The notes below the pieces were generated by a model. That model ran no database searches. It saw only the letters and a program-made list of their open reading frames with translations, and was not told where the DNA came from. Made by a program: the position numbers and the translations under genes. 64,000 nt of DNA, taken from the NCBI GenBank assembly GCA_036502625.1, contig DASXYG010000095.1:124001-188000 (forward strand). Direction: 5' to 3'. Source of the DNA: DASXYG01 sp036502625. GTDB lineage: Bacteria; Actinomycetota; Actinomycetes; Streptosporangiales; Streptosporangiaceae. Of this stretch, positions 57,131 to 64,000 are shown one piece after another. Positions within the stretch are counted from its first letter, which is position 1, and each line of letters begins with the position of its first letter.

Positions 57131-58699
57131 TCACGCGACGGTGACCACGATCGACTGCCACCCCGACGCCCCATCTGGGATCGGGGGGACGCGCTGCTGG
57201 GTCTGGACAGCGCCCGTACCGTCGACGGCGCGGGCGGTGAGCGTGTGCTGCCCGGACGCGGCGGACCAGCGGTAGTGCCACTGCCGCCAGGTGTCGGTGC
57301 TCGGCACCGGCGCCAGCTCGGCGTCCCGCCACGGCCCGTCGTCGGCGCGTACCTGCACGCCGGTGATGCCGCGGTGCTGTGCCCACGCGACGCCCGCGAC
57401 CGTGACCTCGCCGGCCGGCACCTTGGCCAGCGGGCGTGGCACGTCGATGCGGGACATCGTCTTGATCGGCGCGCGCAGCGCCCAGCCGCGCCGCGCCCAG
57501 TACGAGCGGTCGTCGGCGAACCGGGTGAGCTTGAGGTCGGTGACCCACTTGGTGGCCGACACGAACCCGTACAGGCCGGGGACGATCAGCCGCGCGGGGA
57601 ATCCGCGGGCGACCGGCAGCGGCTGCCCGTCGAGGCCGACGGCGAGCAGCGCGTCGCGGCCGTCGAGCACGGTCGCGACGGGCGTGCCCGCGGTGAAGCC
57701 GTCCACGGACGTGCTGAGCAACTGGTCGGCGCCGGACCGTACGCCCGCGGCGCGCAGCAGGCGCGCCAGCGGCACGCCCAGCCACCGGCCGTTGCCCGCG
57801 TACGGGCCGCCGACCTGGTTGGACACGCACGTCAGCGTGATCCAGCGCTCGACGAGCGGGTACCGCAGCAGCTCGGCGAGGCTCAGCTCCATCGGCCGGT
57901 CGACCATGCCGTGGATCCGCAGCGTCCAGTCGCGCGGGTCGACCCGCGGCAGCACCAGGGCGGTGTCGACGCGGTAGAAGTCGCGCAGCGGCGTGACGTA
58001 CGGGGTGAGGCCCGGTATCCGCAGGTCGGCGCCTGCCGGCAGCGCTTGTGCGGGGCTCGCCGGGCGCGGCAGCCGTACGGCCGCGCGGGTCGCCGCCGCG
58101 CCGCCGCGCAGCACCAGCCCGGTGCCGCCGGCCAGCCCGGCGAACACGACCGTGCCGGACGCGGCGAGCAGGAACGCGCGCCGGTCCGCCCCGGACGGGG
58201 AGGTCACTCGGTCACCGTCCGGGACGGGGCTTCCGGCCGTCTTGGCGCGCGGCGCGAGGCGGATCAGCATCAGCAGCGCGGCCACGCCGACGACCGCGGC
58301 CACCAGCGACGGCACCGCGTACGCCGGGGTCGCGGTCGGCCGGGCCAGCGCGGCGGCCACGCCGACCGCGCCGAAGGCCACGAGACCGGCCGCGCCCCAG
58401 GCGGGCCGCCGCCGCGCCACCAGCCCGATGGCGACGGCGATCAGCACCACCACGGCGCCGATGCCGGACAGCAGCACGAGCTTGTCGTTGGATCCGAACG
58501 CGGACACCGCGGCGTCCTTCAACCAGCTCGGCGTGAGATCGATCGCGCCCTCGCCCACCGCGATCACCGGCGCCGACTCGGCGCCGAACGCGAGCGCGCA
58601 CACCTGCCCGGCGCCCAGTGCGGCGGCGGCGGCCAGCAGGCCGCTCACGGCGCCGGACAGGACGCCGACGGTCGCGGCGCGGCTACGTATCGTTCTCAC
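57131..58699 (-). CDS. Membrane-anchored molybdopterin-dependent oxidoreductase (sulfite-oxidase family)
   Basis: 522 aa from GTG 58699. The ATG at 58706-58708 overlaps a SigK-like -10, so it cannot be transcribed, and the GTG 7 bases after it is the likely leaderless start. N-terminus has four membrane spans (about 10-155), then a Tat-like DRRAFLLAASGTVVFAGLAGG and a fifth span. The exported part is a Mo-pterin domain: ALVLPRVDPRDWTLRIHGMV, ELLRYPLVERWITLTCVSNQ (Cys ligand of Mo), FPARLIVPGLYGFVSATKWV, and a C-terminal Mo-co dimerisation domain. Substrate unknown. Confidence 0.9.
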   Translation of the reverse strand: MRTIRSRAATVGVLSGAVSGLLAAAAALGAGQVCALAFGAESAPVIAVGEGAIDLTPSWLKDAAVSAFGSNDKLVLLSGIGAVVVLIAVAIGLVARRRPAWGAAGLVAFGAVGVAAALARPTATPAYAVPSLVAAVVGVAALLMLIRLAPRAKTAGSPVPDGDRVTSPSGADRRAFLLAASGTVVFAGLAGGTGLVLRGGAAATRAAVRLPRPASPAQALPAGADLRIPGLTPYVTPLRDFYRVDTALVLPRVDPRDWTLRIHGMVDRPMELSLAELLRYPLVERWITLTCVSNQVGGPYAGNGRWLGVPLARLLRAAGVRSGADQLLSTSVDGFTAGTPVATVLDGRDALLAVGLDGQPLPVARGFPARLIVPGLYGFVSATKWVTDLKLTRFADDRSYWARRGWALRAPIKTMSRIDVPRPLAKVPAGEVTVAGVAWAQHRGITGVQVRADDGPWRDAELAPVPSTDTWRQWHYRWSAASGQHTLTARAVDGTGAVQTQQRVPPIPDGASGWQSIVVTVA

Positions 58700-58706
58700 A
58701 CCGCTC

Positions 58707-58733
58707 ATTCGGACCTGTCCGCGTACCGGATGG
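58707..58733 (-). promoter_or_regulatory. SigK-type promoter for the oxidoreductase-fasciclin operon
   Basis: On the minus strand CCATCC (58728-58733), 15 bp, CCGAAT (58707-58712). This is close to the established mycobacterial SigK promoter CCATCC-N16/17-CCGAAT. The first GTG in frame follows 7 bp after the -10, at the expected TSS. Confidence 0.8.
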
Positions 58734-58819
58734 GTGCCGTCCGACACCGGTTCGGAACGGCGTGCGCCGCGCCCCGGGTATCGCTTGGATGGACGGAGGG
58801 CAGAACCGGCCCGCGGAAC

Positions 58820-58846
58820 CCATCCGCCGGCGGCCGTGCGACGAAT
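58820..58846 (+). promoter_or_regulatory. SigK-type promoter for the sigma-antisigma operon
   Basis: CCATCC (58820-58825), 15 bp, ACGAAT (58841-58846), then 7 bases and a GTG. Same spacing as the opposite-strand promoter, indicating autoregulation of the sigma factor. Confidence 0.75.
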
Positions 58847-58853
58847 GCAGGGT

Positions 58854-59435
58854 GTGGAGCTGAGTCAGACCGATGACGCACGCGGCGGCGCGCCACGCGG
58901 CCTCGAAGGGCTGCTGGGCGACGTCGCGCGTGGCGATCAACAGGCGTTCGAGGCGGTGTACCGCCAGGTGGCGGCGCCGGTGTACGGGCTCGCGCGGCGT
59001 GTCGTACGCGATCCGGCGCTGGCCGAGGAGGTCAGCCAGGAGGTGCTCGTCACCGTGTGGCGCACCGCGGCGCGGTTCGACGCCGACCGCGGCAGCGCCC
59101 TCGCGTGGGTCATGACGCTCACGCATCGGCGCGCGGTCGACCGCGTACGGTCCGAGCAGGCCGCGACGGACCGGGAGGAGCGCGCGCGCCGCGCCGAGCC
59201 GCCGCCGTTCGACGAGGTCACCGAGCTGGTGGAGAACCGCATGCAGGCCGAGCGCGTCCGCCGCTGCCTCGGCACGCTCACCGACCTCCAGAACGAGGCG
59301 CTGCGGCTTTCGTACTACCAGGGCTACACCTACCGTGAGGTGTCGTCGCTGCTCGCGGTGCCGCTCGGCACGATCAAGTCCCGTATGCGCGACGGCCTCA
59401 TCCGGCTGCGCGACTGCCTGGGGGTGGAGTGGTGA
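58854..59435 (+). CDS. sigK: SigK-like ECF sigma factor
   Basis: 193 aa from GTG 58854 (leaderless from the SigK-type promoter); ATG 58845 is the conventional alternative but lies in the -10. Region 2: LLGDVARGDQQAFEAVYRQV, RDPALAEEVSQEVLVTVWR, GSALAWVMTLTHRRAVDRVR; region 4: CLGTLTDLQNEALRLSYYQG and YTYREVSSLLAVPLGTIKSRM. Location beside RskA-type anti-sigma and the fasciclin gene supports the SigK name. Coupled with the anti-sigma by GTGA. Confidence 0.92.
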   Translation: MELSQTDDARGGAPRGLEGLLGDVARGDQQAFEAVYRQVAAPVYGLARRVVRDPALAEEVSQEVLVTVWRTAARFDADRGSALAWVMTLTHRRAVDRVRSEQAATDREERARRAEPPPFDEVTELVENRMQAERVRRCLGTLTDLQNEALRLSYYQGYTYREVSSLLAVPLGTIKSRMRDGLIRLRDCLGVEW

Positions 59436-60154
59436 AGCGGCAGGACATCCACGCCCTGGCCGGGCCGTACGCGCTCGGCGCGCTGCCCGATGACGAGCGC
59501 CGCCTGTTCGAGGACCACCTGGAGGCCTGCGAGTCGTGCCGGCAGGAGGTGCGCGGGCTCACCGAGACCGCCGCCCGGCTCGGTTCCGCGGTCGCCGAGA
59601 CGCCGCCCGCCGCGCTGCGCGACCGGGTCATGGCCGAGATCGAGCGCACCGCGCAGGTGCCGCCGGTCGCCGAGGGCGCCCCCGTACGCCGCATCCGCTG
59701 GAGCACCGCGGCCGCGTCCTGGGCCGCCGCCGCGTGCCTGGCCATCGCGGTGGCGGTCGGCGCGGTGGCCGTGCACGACCAGCGGCAGGCCGCGCAGCTC
59801 CGCGCCGAGCGCGCGCGGATCACCGCGGTCCTGTCCGCGCCCGACGCGCACATCACCACCACGGCCGCGACCTCGTACGGCCGCGGCACCGCCGTCGTCT
59901 CGCGCTCCCGCGACCGGCTGGTCTTCACCCTCGCCGGGTCGCGCCGCCTGCCCGTCGACCGCGCGTACCAGCTCTGGTACCTCACCCCCCAGGGCGCCGC
60001 GCGCTCGGCCGGCCTGCTCGACACCCACCCGGACACCACGCCCACCACCACGACCCTGCTCGCCGGCGCCCGCACGCTCGCCCTCACCGTCGAACCGGCG
60101 GGCGGCTCACGCCAGCCGACGAGCCAGCCGATCATGTCCCTGCCGATCCGGTAG
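59432..60154 (+). CDS. rskA: RskA-like transmembrane anti-sigma factor
   Basis: 240 aa from GTG 59432 overlapping the sigma stop. Cytoplasmic anti-sigma domain with HALAGPYALGALPDDERRLF, HLEACESCRQEV (HxxxCxxC zinc finger), membrane span about 94-116 (AASWAAAACLAIAVAVGAVA), and an RskA C-terminal extracytoplasmic domain with LVFTLAGSRRLPVDRAYQLWYL. Proteolysis of such proteins releases SigK. It keeps the zinc motif that mycobacterial RskA often lacks. Confidence 0.93.
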   Translation: MKRQDIHALAGPYALGALPDDERRLFEDHLEACESCRQEVRGLTETAARLGSAVAETPPAALRDRVMAEIERTAQVPPVAEGAPVRRIRWSTAAASWAAAACLAIAVAVGAVAVHDQRQAAQLRAERARITAVLSAPDAHITTTAATSYGRGTAVVSRSRDRLVFTLAGSRRLPVDRAYQLWYLTPQGAARSAGLLDTHPDTTPTTTTLLAGARTLALTVEPAGGSRQPTSQPIMSLPIR

Positions 60155-60258
60155 GCCGGCCGTACGCCCGCGGTTACCTCGCGGGGAATCGACCGTACGA
60201 CGCGTACGGCCGAGGATCAGCGGTGTTCGCATCCGTTCACGGTACTAAGGAGCACACC

Positions 60259-60612
60259 ATGTCCGATCTGCGTGACCGCTACCTCGCCTGCTGGAACGCC
60301 GTCGACGCCGGGGAGCGCGCCGACCTGATCGCCGAGAGCTGGGCGCCCGGCGCGACGTACGTCGACCCGCTGGTCGACGTGGCCGGGACCGCCGACCTGT
60401 CCGCGACGATCGCCGGGGTGCACGAGCAGTTCCCCGGCTTCGTCTTCACCCCGGTCGGCGACGCCGACGCCCACCACGGGGTGACCCGGTTCCAGTGGGG
60501 CCTGGGCCCCGCCGGCGCCGAGCCCGTGGTGGTCGGCTTCGACGTGCTCACCGTCGGCGCCGACGGGAAGATCACCTCGGTCGCCGGCTTCCTCGACAAG
60601 GTGCCGGCCTGA
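60259..60612 (+). CDS. SnoaL-like / NTF2-fold protein
   Basis: 117 aa, AAGGAG 7 bp before the ATG. YLACWNAVDAGERADLIAES, WAPGATYVDPLVDVAGTADL, DAHHGVTRFQWGLGPAGAEP, GFDVLTVGADGKITSVAGFL show the NTF2/SnoaL fold. Function not known. Its stop is one base from the stop of the opposite luciferase-like gene. Confidence 0.85.
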   Translation: MSDLRDRYLACWNAVDAGERADLIAESWAPGATYVDPLVDVAGTADLSATIAGVHEQFPGFVFTPVGDADAHHGVTRFQWGLGPAGAEPVVVGFDVLTVGADGKITSVAGFLDKVPA

Positions 60613-60613
60613 G

Positions 60614-61636
60614 TCACCGGCCCAGCGCGGCGGCGATCTCGGCGACCAGTTCGTAGGACCTCCGCCGGTCCGCGTGGTCGTACACGGGCGTGGTCACCAT
60701 CAGCTCGTCCGTGCCGGTGGCGGCGAGCAGGGCGCGCAGGTGCCCGCGCAGCGTGGCGGGCGACCCGGTGAGGACGCCGCCGGAGCGCGCGGCGATCTCC
60801 GTACGGTCGGCGGCGGTGTACGGGTACGCGGCGGCGTCCTCCGGGCTCGGCAGCAGGATCCGGTTGCCGCGCAGGCGGCTGAGCACCTTCAGCCGGGTGG
60901 GTCCGGCGAGCCATTCGGCGCGCTCGTCGGTGTCGGCCGCGATGACCGAGACGCTGACGAGGGTCGCGGGTGCGCCGCCGCCGGGGCGCGGCCGGTGTCC
61001 GGCGCGGTAGGCGCGCAGCGCGTCAGCGGCGTCGGCCGGGTTGAGGTGGTGCGCGTAGGCGTAGGCCAGGCCGAGCGACGCGGCCAGGTGCGCGCTGGCC
61101 GGGCTCGACCCGAGGATCCAGACCGGCGGCGCGTTCCCCGCGGCGGGCACGGCGCGCACGCGGTCGTCGTCGGGGTCGCCGGCCGGCGCGAAGTAGCCGA
61201 GCAGCTCGGCGACCTGCTGGTCGAAGCCCTTCGCCGTACGCTCGTGCGCGCTTCGTACGGCGTCCACCGCGCGCCGCGATCCGCCGGGCGCCCGCCCGAG
61301 CCCGAGGTCGATCCGCCCCGGGTGCAGCGCCTCCAGCGTGCCGAACTGCTCGGCCACCACGAGCGGCGCGTGGTTGGGCAGCAGCACGCCGCCCGCGCCG
61401 ACCCGGATGCGGCCGGTCGCGTCGGCGAGCCGCCCCGCGACGACGGCCGGCGCGGCGCTCGCCACCCCGCGCATGCCGTGGTGCTCGGGCACCCAGTAGC
61501 GGTGGTAGCCGAGCGCGTCGGCCAGGACCGCGAGGTCGACGGTGTTCTCCAGCGCCGCGCGCGCCGTGGATCCGGCCACGATCGGCGAGGTGTCCAGTAC
61601 CGAGACCCGCGGTCCGGTGCGGTCGATCCCGGCCAT
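60614..61636 (-). CDS. LLM-class flavin-dependent oxidoreductase (MsnO8-like)
   Basis: 340 aa. RVSVLDTSPIVAGSTARAAL, LGYHRYWVPEHHGMRGVASA, IRVGAGGVLLPNHAPLVVAE, FGTLEALHPGRIDLGLGRAPG and ILGSSPASAHLAASLGLAYAY are typical of the MsnO8/luxAB-like FMN monooxygenase group. Substrate unknown. Divergent from the nitroreductase, which could supply reduced flavin. Confidence 0.93.
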   Translation of the reverse strand: MAGIDRTGPRVSVLDTSPIVAGSTARAALENTVDLAVLADALGYHRYWVPEHHGMRGVASAAPAVVAGRLADATGRIRVGAGGVLLPNHAPLVVAEQFGTLEALHPGRIDLGLGRAPGGSRRAVDAVRSAHERTAKGFDQQVAELLGYFAPAGDPDDDRVRAVPAAGNAPPVWILGSSPASAHLAASLGLAYAYAHHLNPADAADALRAYRAGHRPRPGGGAPATLVSVSVIAADTDERAEWLAGPTRLKVLSRLRGNRILLPSPEDAAAYPYTAADRTEIAARSGGVLTGSPATLRGHLRALLAATGTDELMVTTPVYDHADRRRSYELVAEIAAALGR

Positions 61637-61731
61637 GCCCGTCTCCCCCCGATCGCGTTCGCCGCGCCGTTCTACCAGACCGGCGCGGCGAGGCGGGCAT
61701 ACGTACGGGCGCGCGCCGGTTGCGGATCATC

Positions 61732-62295
61732 GTGACGACCGATCAGGAGGTCCGGTCGGGCCTGCACCCGCTGCTCGCCGAGCGCTTCAGCCCGTACGGG
61801 TTCGACCCCTCGGTCGCGGTCGGCGACGACGCCCTCGACCTGCTGCTCGAGGCGGCCAGGTGGGCGCCGTCCGCCGGGAACTCCCAGCCGTGGGGGTTCC
61901 TCGCCGCCCGCCCCGGCGAGCCCGACCACGCGCGGGTGGCGCCCCATCTGGCGCCGAGCTCGGCGGTGTGGGCGCTGGACGCGGGGCTGCTGATCGTCAC
62001 GCTCACCCGCAGGTACGTGGACGGCTCCGACATGCTCTATTCGGAGTTCGCCGACTACGACCTCGGGCAGGCCGTGGCCCACCTCACCGTGCAGGCGCAG
62101 GCGCTCGGGCTGGCCTGCCACCAGTTCCGCGGCTTCGACATGGACGGCCTCACCGCCGAGCTGCGCCCGGCGCCGGGCTGGGCCGTCGTGTCGATGATGG
62201 CCGTCGGCGCGCCGGCCGACCGCGGATGGCCCGACCGGCGCCGCCGGAGCACCGCCGACCTCCGTACGGCGCCGTGGCGCGACCCGGCGGAGTGA
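61732..62295 (+). CDS. Nitroreductase-family protein
   Basis: 187 aa from GTG 61732; a TTG at 61720 is also possible, and neither has a strong ribosome site. LLEAARWAPSAGNSQPWGFL (FMN/phosphate contact), DLGQAVAHLTVQAQALGLAC, VSMMAVGAPADRGWPDRRRR. FMN-dependent reductase of nitro compounds or quinones. Convergent with the OYE gene, with stop codons one base apart. Confidence 0.88.
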   Translation: MTTDQEVRSGLHPLLAERFSPYGFDPSVAVGDDALDLLLEAARWAPSAGNSQPWGFLAARPGEPDHARVAPHLAPSSAVWALDAGLLIVTLTRRYVDGSDMLYSEFADYDLGQAVAHLTVQAQALGLACHQFRGFDMDGLTAELRPAPGWAVVSMMAVGAPADRGWPDRRRRSTADLRTAPWRDPAE

Positions 62296-62296
62296 G

Positions 62297-63379
62297 TCAC
62301 AGGGCGCGGTGGTACTGGCTCGGCCAGCGCTCCTTCTCGGATTCGGCGGTGCGCAGCGGGAGGTACGGGTCGCGCAGCAGGGCGCGGCCGATCAGCACGG
62401 CGTCGGCGGCGCCGTCGGCGATGACCTCACGGGCCAGCGCGGTGTCCGCGATCTGCCCGACCGGCGCGACCGGGAGGCCGGACGCCTCCTTGAGGGTGCG
62501 GGCGAAGCCGACGTTGAGCCCGGCGCGCTTGGGCGGCGCGACCCCGGCGACGAGGGCGCCCGAGGTGACGTCGAGGAGGTCGATGCCCACCGCGGCCAGC
62601 TCCTTGGCGAACACGGTGGCCTCGTCGAGGGTGATGCCGCCGTCGGCCCAGTCGGTCGCGGTGATCCGGACCAGCACGGGCTTGTCGTCGGGGAACGCGG
62701 CACGCACCGCCTCGGCGACCCGCAAAGGCAGCCGCATCCGGTTCGCCAGGCTCCCCCCGTACGCGTCGGTCCGCCGGTTCGACAGCGGCGACAGGAACTC
62801 GTGGAGCAGGTAGCCGTGCCCGGCGTGCACCTCCGCGACCTGGTAGCCGGCGAGGTCGGACATGCGCGCGGCATTGGCGTACGCCTCCACCACCTCGTCG
62901 ATGTCCGCGAGCGTCGCCTCCTCGGGCGCGGCCAGGTCGCCGAACGGGATCGCCGACGGCCCGATCGTCGCCCAGCCCCCCGCCTCCGCCCCGACGGACC
63001 CGTTCTGCCCCGCCCCTTCCCACGGCCGGTGGTGCGAGCTCTTCCGCCCCGCGCACTGCAACTGCACCGCGGGCACCATGCCGCACCCCGCGATGAACCC
63101 GGTCAGCCGCCGGTGCGCCAGCGCCTGCCCCTCGTTCCAGATGCCCAGGTCGGCCCCTGTCGTCCGGTGCCGCGGCCCGACAGCCGTCGACTCCACCATC
63201 ACCAGCCCGACCCCGCCCACCGCACGCGACCCGTAATGCACCAGATGCCAGTCCGTAGGCTCCCCGTCCGACCCGGCGGAGTACTGGCACATCGGCGACA
63301 TCCAGATCCGGTTGGGCACCGAAACCCCCCGCAACCTCAACGCAGCCAACTCCGGCACCCCACCCTGAACAGCAGACAC
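62297..63379 (-). CDS. NADH:flavin oxidoreductase, Old Yellow Enzyme (YqjM type)
   Basis: 360 aa, GTG 63379 behind AAGGGGTGG. TIM barrel with NRIWMSPMCQYSA (the Cys-for-Thr marker of the thermophilic-like/YqjM group), LVHYGSRAVGGVGLVMVEST, VPAVQLQCAGRKSSHHRPWE, EVHAGHGYLLHEFLSPLSNR (HxxH-type substrate anchor), RTDAYGGS and a C-terminal ADAVLIGRALLRDPYLPLR. Reduces activated C=C bonds of enones. Promoter on the minus strand probably near GTATTT at about 63405. Confidence 0.94.
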   Translation of the reverse strand: MSAVQGGVPELAALRLRGVSVPNRIWMSPMCQYSAGSDGEPTDWHLVHYGSRAVGGVGLVMVESTAVGPRHRTTGADLGIWNEGQALAHRRLTGFIAGCGMVPAVQLQCAGRKSSHHRPWEGAGQNGSVGAEAGGWATIGPSAIPFGDLAAPEEATLADIDEVVEAYANAARMSDLAGYQVAEVHAGHGYLLHEFLSPLSNRRTDAYGGSLANRMRLPLRVAEAVRAAFPDDKPVLVRITATDWADGGITLDEATVFAKELAAVGIDLLDVTSGALVAGVAPPKRAGLNVGFARTLKEASGLPVAPVGQIADTALAREVIADGAADAVLIGRALLRDPYLPLRTAESEKERWPSQYHRAL

Positions 63380-63462
63380 ACGCCACCCCTTGAACGCTCA
63401 CCTTAAATACGACCCGTCCCAAAATAGGCGCTTGGTCCGATTGCTCCGGAGGGCGGTCCGGG

Positions 63463-63978
63463 TCAGCGGCGCGTGCGGTGGCGGCGTACGGCGTCGCGGT
63501 TGGCGCAGGTGTGGGAGCAGTAGCGCTGGCGGCCGGGGCGGCTGAAGTCGGCATACGCGTTCGGGCATTCGGGGAGGGCGCAGCGGCCGAGGCGGTGCAT
63601 GCCGTGGGCGGTGAGGTACTGGGCGGCGGCGACGATGGTGGCGCCGGTGAGGATGGCGCTGTGCCGGGCGTGTTCGGGGCGGTAGTGCATGTGCCAGCCC
63701 TCGCCGTCGTGGGCGCTGACCGTGGGGGGTGTGGCGTAGCGGGCGAGCAGGTCGTTGAGGTGGGCGACGCGGGCGTCCTCGGTGGGGGCGTCGATCAGCG
63801 CGGTCCAGCGGGCGAGGTAGTCGCGGACCGTGCGGAGGTCGGTGGCGTCGACGCGCGTGGCGGGCGGGGTGCAGACGGTGTTCCAGCGGGTGGCGAGCTC
63901 GTCGGGGCCGGCCGGCGGGGTGTTGACGAGGTCGATGACGTGCCGGAGCAGCAGCTCGTTGTAATGGTTCACCCGCAT
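63463..63978 (-). CDS. CGNR zinc-finger (ABATE-domain) protein
   Basis: 171 aa. N-terminal ABATE domain (YNELLLRHVIDLVNTPPAGP, DLRTVRDYLARWTALID), then a CGNR-type zinc finger with LGRCALPECPNAYADFSR, RQRYCSHTCANRDAVRRHR. The usual CGNR sequence reads CANR here. Such proteins are thought to bind ligands and DNA/RNA, acting as stress regulators. ATG 63978 gives MRVNHYNELLL; only 22 bp remain to the window end. Confidence 0.9.
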   Translation of the reverse strand: MRVNHYNELLLRHVIDLVNTPPAGPDELATRWNTVCTPPATRVDATDLRTVRDYLARWTALIDAPTEDARVAHLNDLLARYATPPTVSAHDGEGWHMHYRPEHARHSAILTGATIVAAAQYLTAHGMHRLGRCALPECPNAYADFSRPGRQRYCSHTCANRDAVRRHRTRR

Positions 63979-64000
63979 GGAGGCATTACACCGGCGCCGC

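Noticed and set aside
58700..58708. ATG at 58706-58708 as start of the molybdopterin oxidoreductase
   Set aside because: It lies within the CCGAAT -10 element; the GTG at 58697-58699 fits a leaderless mRNA and the mirrored sigma-gene arrangement.
1..64000. Secondary-metabolite gene cluster
   Set aside because: P450s, methyltransferase, SnoaL and ABM proteins are present, but no PKS, NRPS, terpene synthase or RiPP core is seen.
1..64000. Mobile element, prophage, CRISPR, tRNA or rRNA
   Set aside because: No transposase, integrase, phage structural gene, repeat-spacer pattern or RNA-gene signature was found in either strand.

Overview
The window is chromosomal DNA from a very GC-rich actinomycete. 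Evidence: strong third-position GC, GTG/TTG starts, many ATGA/GTGA start-stop overlaps, actinobacterial families (PF04672-type methyltransferase, DUF3159 membrane protein, deazaflavin/F420-type reductases, luciferase-like oxidoreductases, SigK/RskA, CGNR zinc-finger protein, P450 with 3Fe-4S ferredoxin) and an IdeR/DtxR-type iron box. The style, including a conspicuous GTACGG word, suggests a Streptosporangiales/Thermomonosporaceae-like genome, but the genus cannot be fixed from sequence alone. I see no tRNA, rRNA, CRISPR, IS element or prophage.

Layout. 1-6.6 kb: VOC protein (cut by the window edge), an orphan fused MalF-MalG-like permease, an atypical SDR divergent from a LysR regulator, nitronate monooxygenase, an MBL-fold hydrolase overlapping a DUF3159 protein tail to tail. 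6.6-12.9 kb: P450, secreted lipase-like hydrolase, OmpR/histidine-kinase pair, an SRPBCC pseudogene, F420-type oxidoreductase. 12.9-21.3 kb: esterase, DinB, Lrp/AsnC, SnoaL, three ECF sigma loci (one coupled to an SRPBCC protein, one to a single-span membrane protein, one to a zinc-finger anti-sigma), FAD amine-oxidase-like enzyme, peroxiredoxin. 21.3-28 kb: SDR, deazaflavin reductase divergent from a TetR with three matching operators, an iron-boxed siderophore-interacting protein with a MetE-like partner, ABM protein, membrane protein/TetR pair, methyltransferase.

28-45.7 kb is the most striking part: thirteen minus-strand genes in one 15.3 kb array (43340 down to 27993), almost all overlapping or within 25 bp. 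It combines a complete five-gene peptide-type ABC importer with class III CoA-transferases, three acyl-CoA dehydrogenases, a MaoC/hot-dog-like protein and an enoyl-CoA hydratase. I read it as an uptake, CoA-activation and beta-oxidation system for an unknown carboxylic acid. The CoA-transferases come as catalytic/non-catalytic pairs, one as two genes and one as a fused gene. The regulator next door is a tandem-duplicated FadR/GntR protein, and two FadR-like half-palindromic sites lie in front of the operon.

45.8-53.4 kb: P450-ferredoxin, a winged-helix/membrane-protein operon with a 27-bp palindrome, and an ABC exporter operon that ends in a large YncE/phosphoesterase protein. 53.4-64 kb: lipoprotein hydrolase, GlxA-type regulator, flavodoxin-fold oxidoreductase, a SigK/RskA locus divergent from a molybdopterin oxidoreductase plus fasciclin lipoprotein (with mirrored SigK-like promoters that imply leaderless GTG starts), SnoaL, luciferase-like oxidoreductase, nitroreductase, YqjM-type OYE and CGNR protein.
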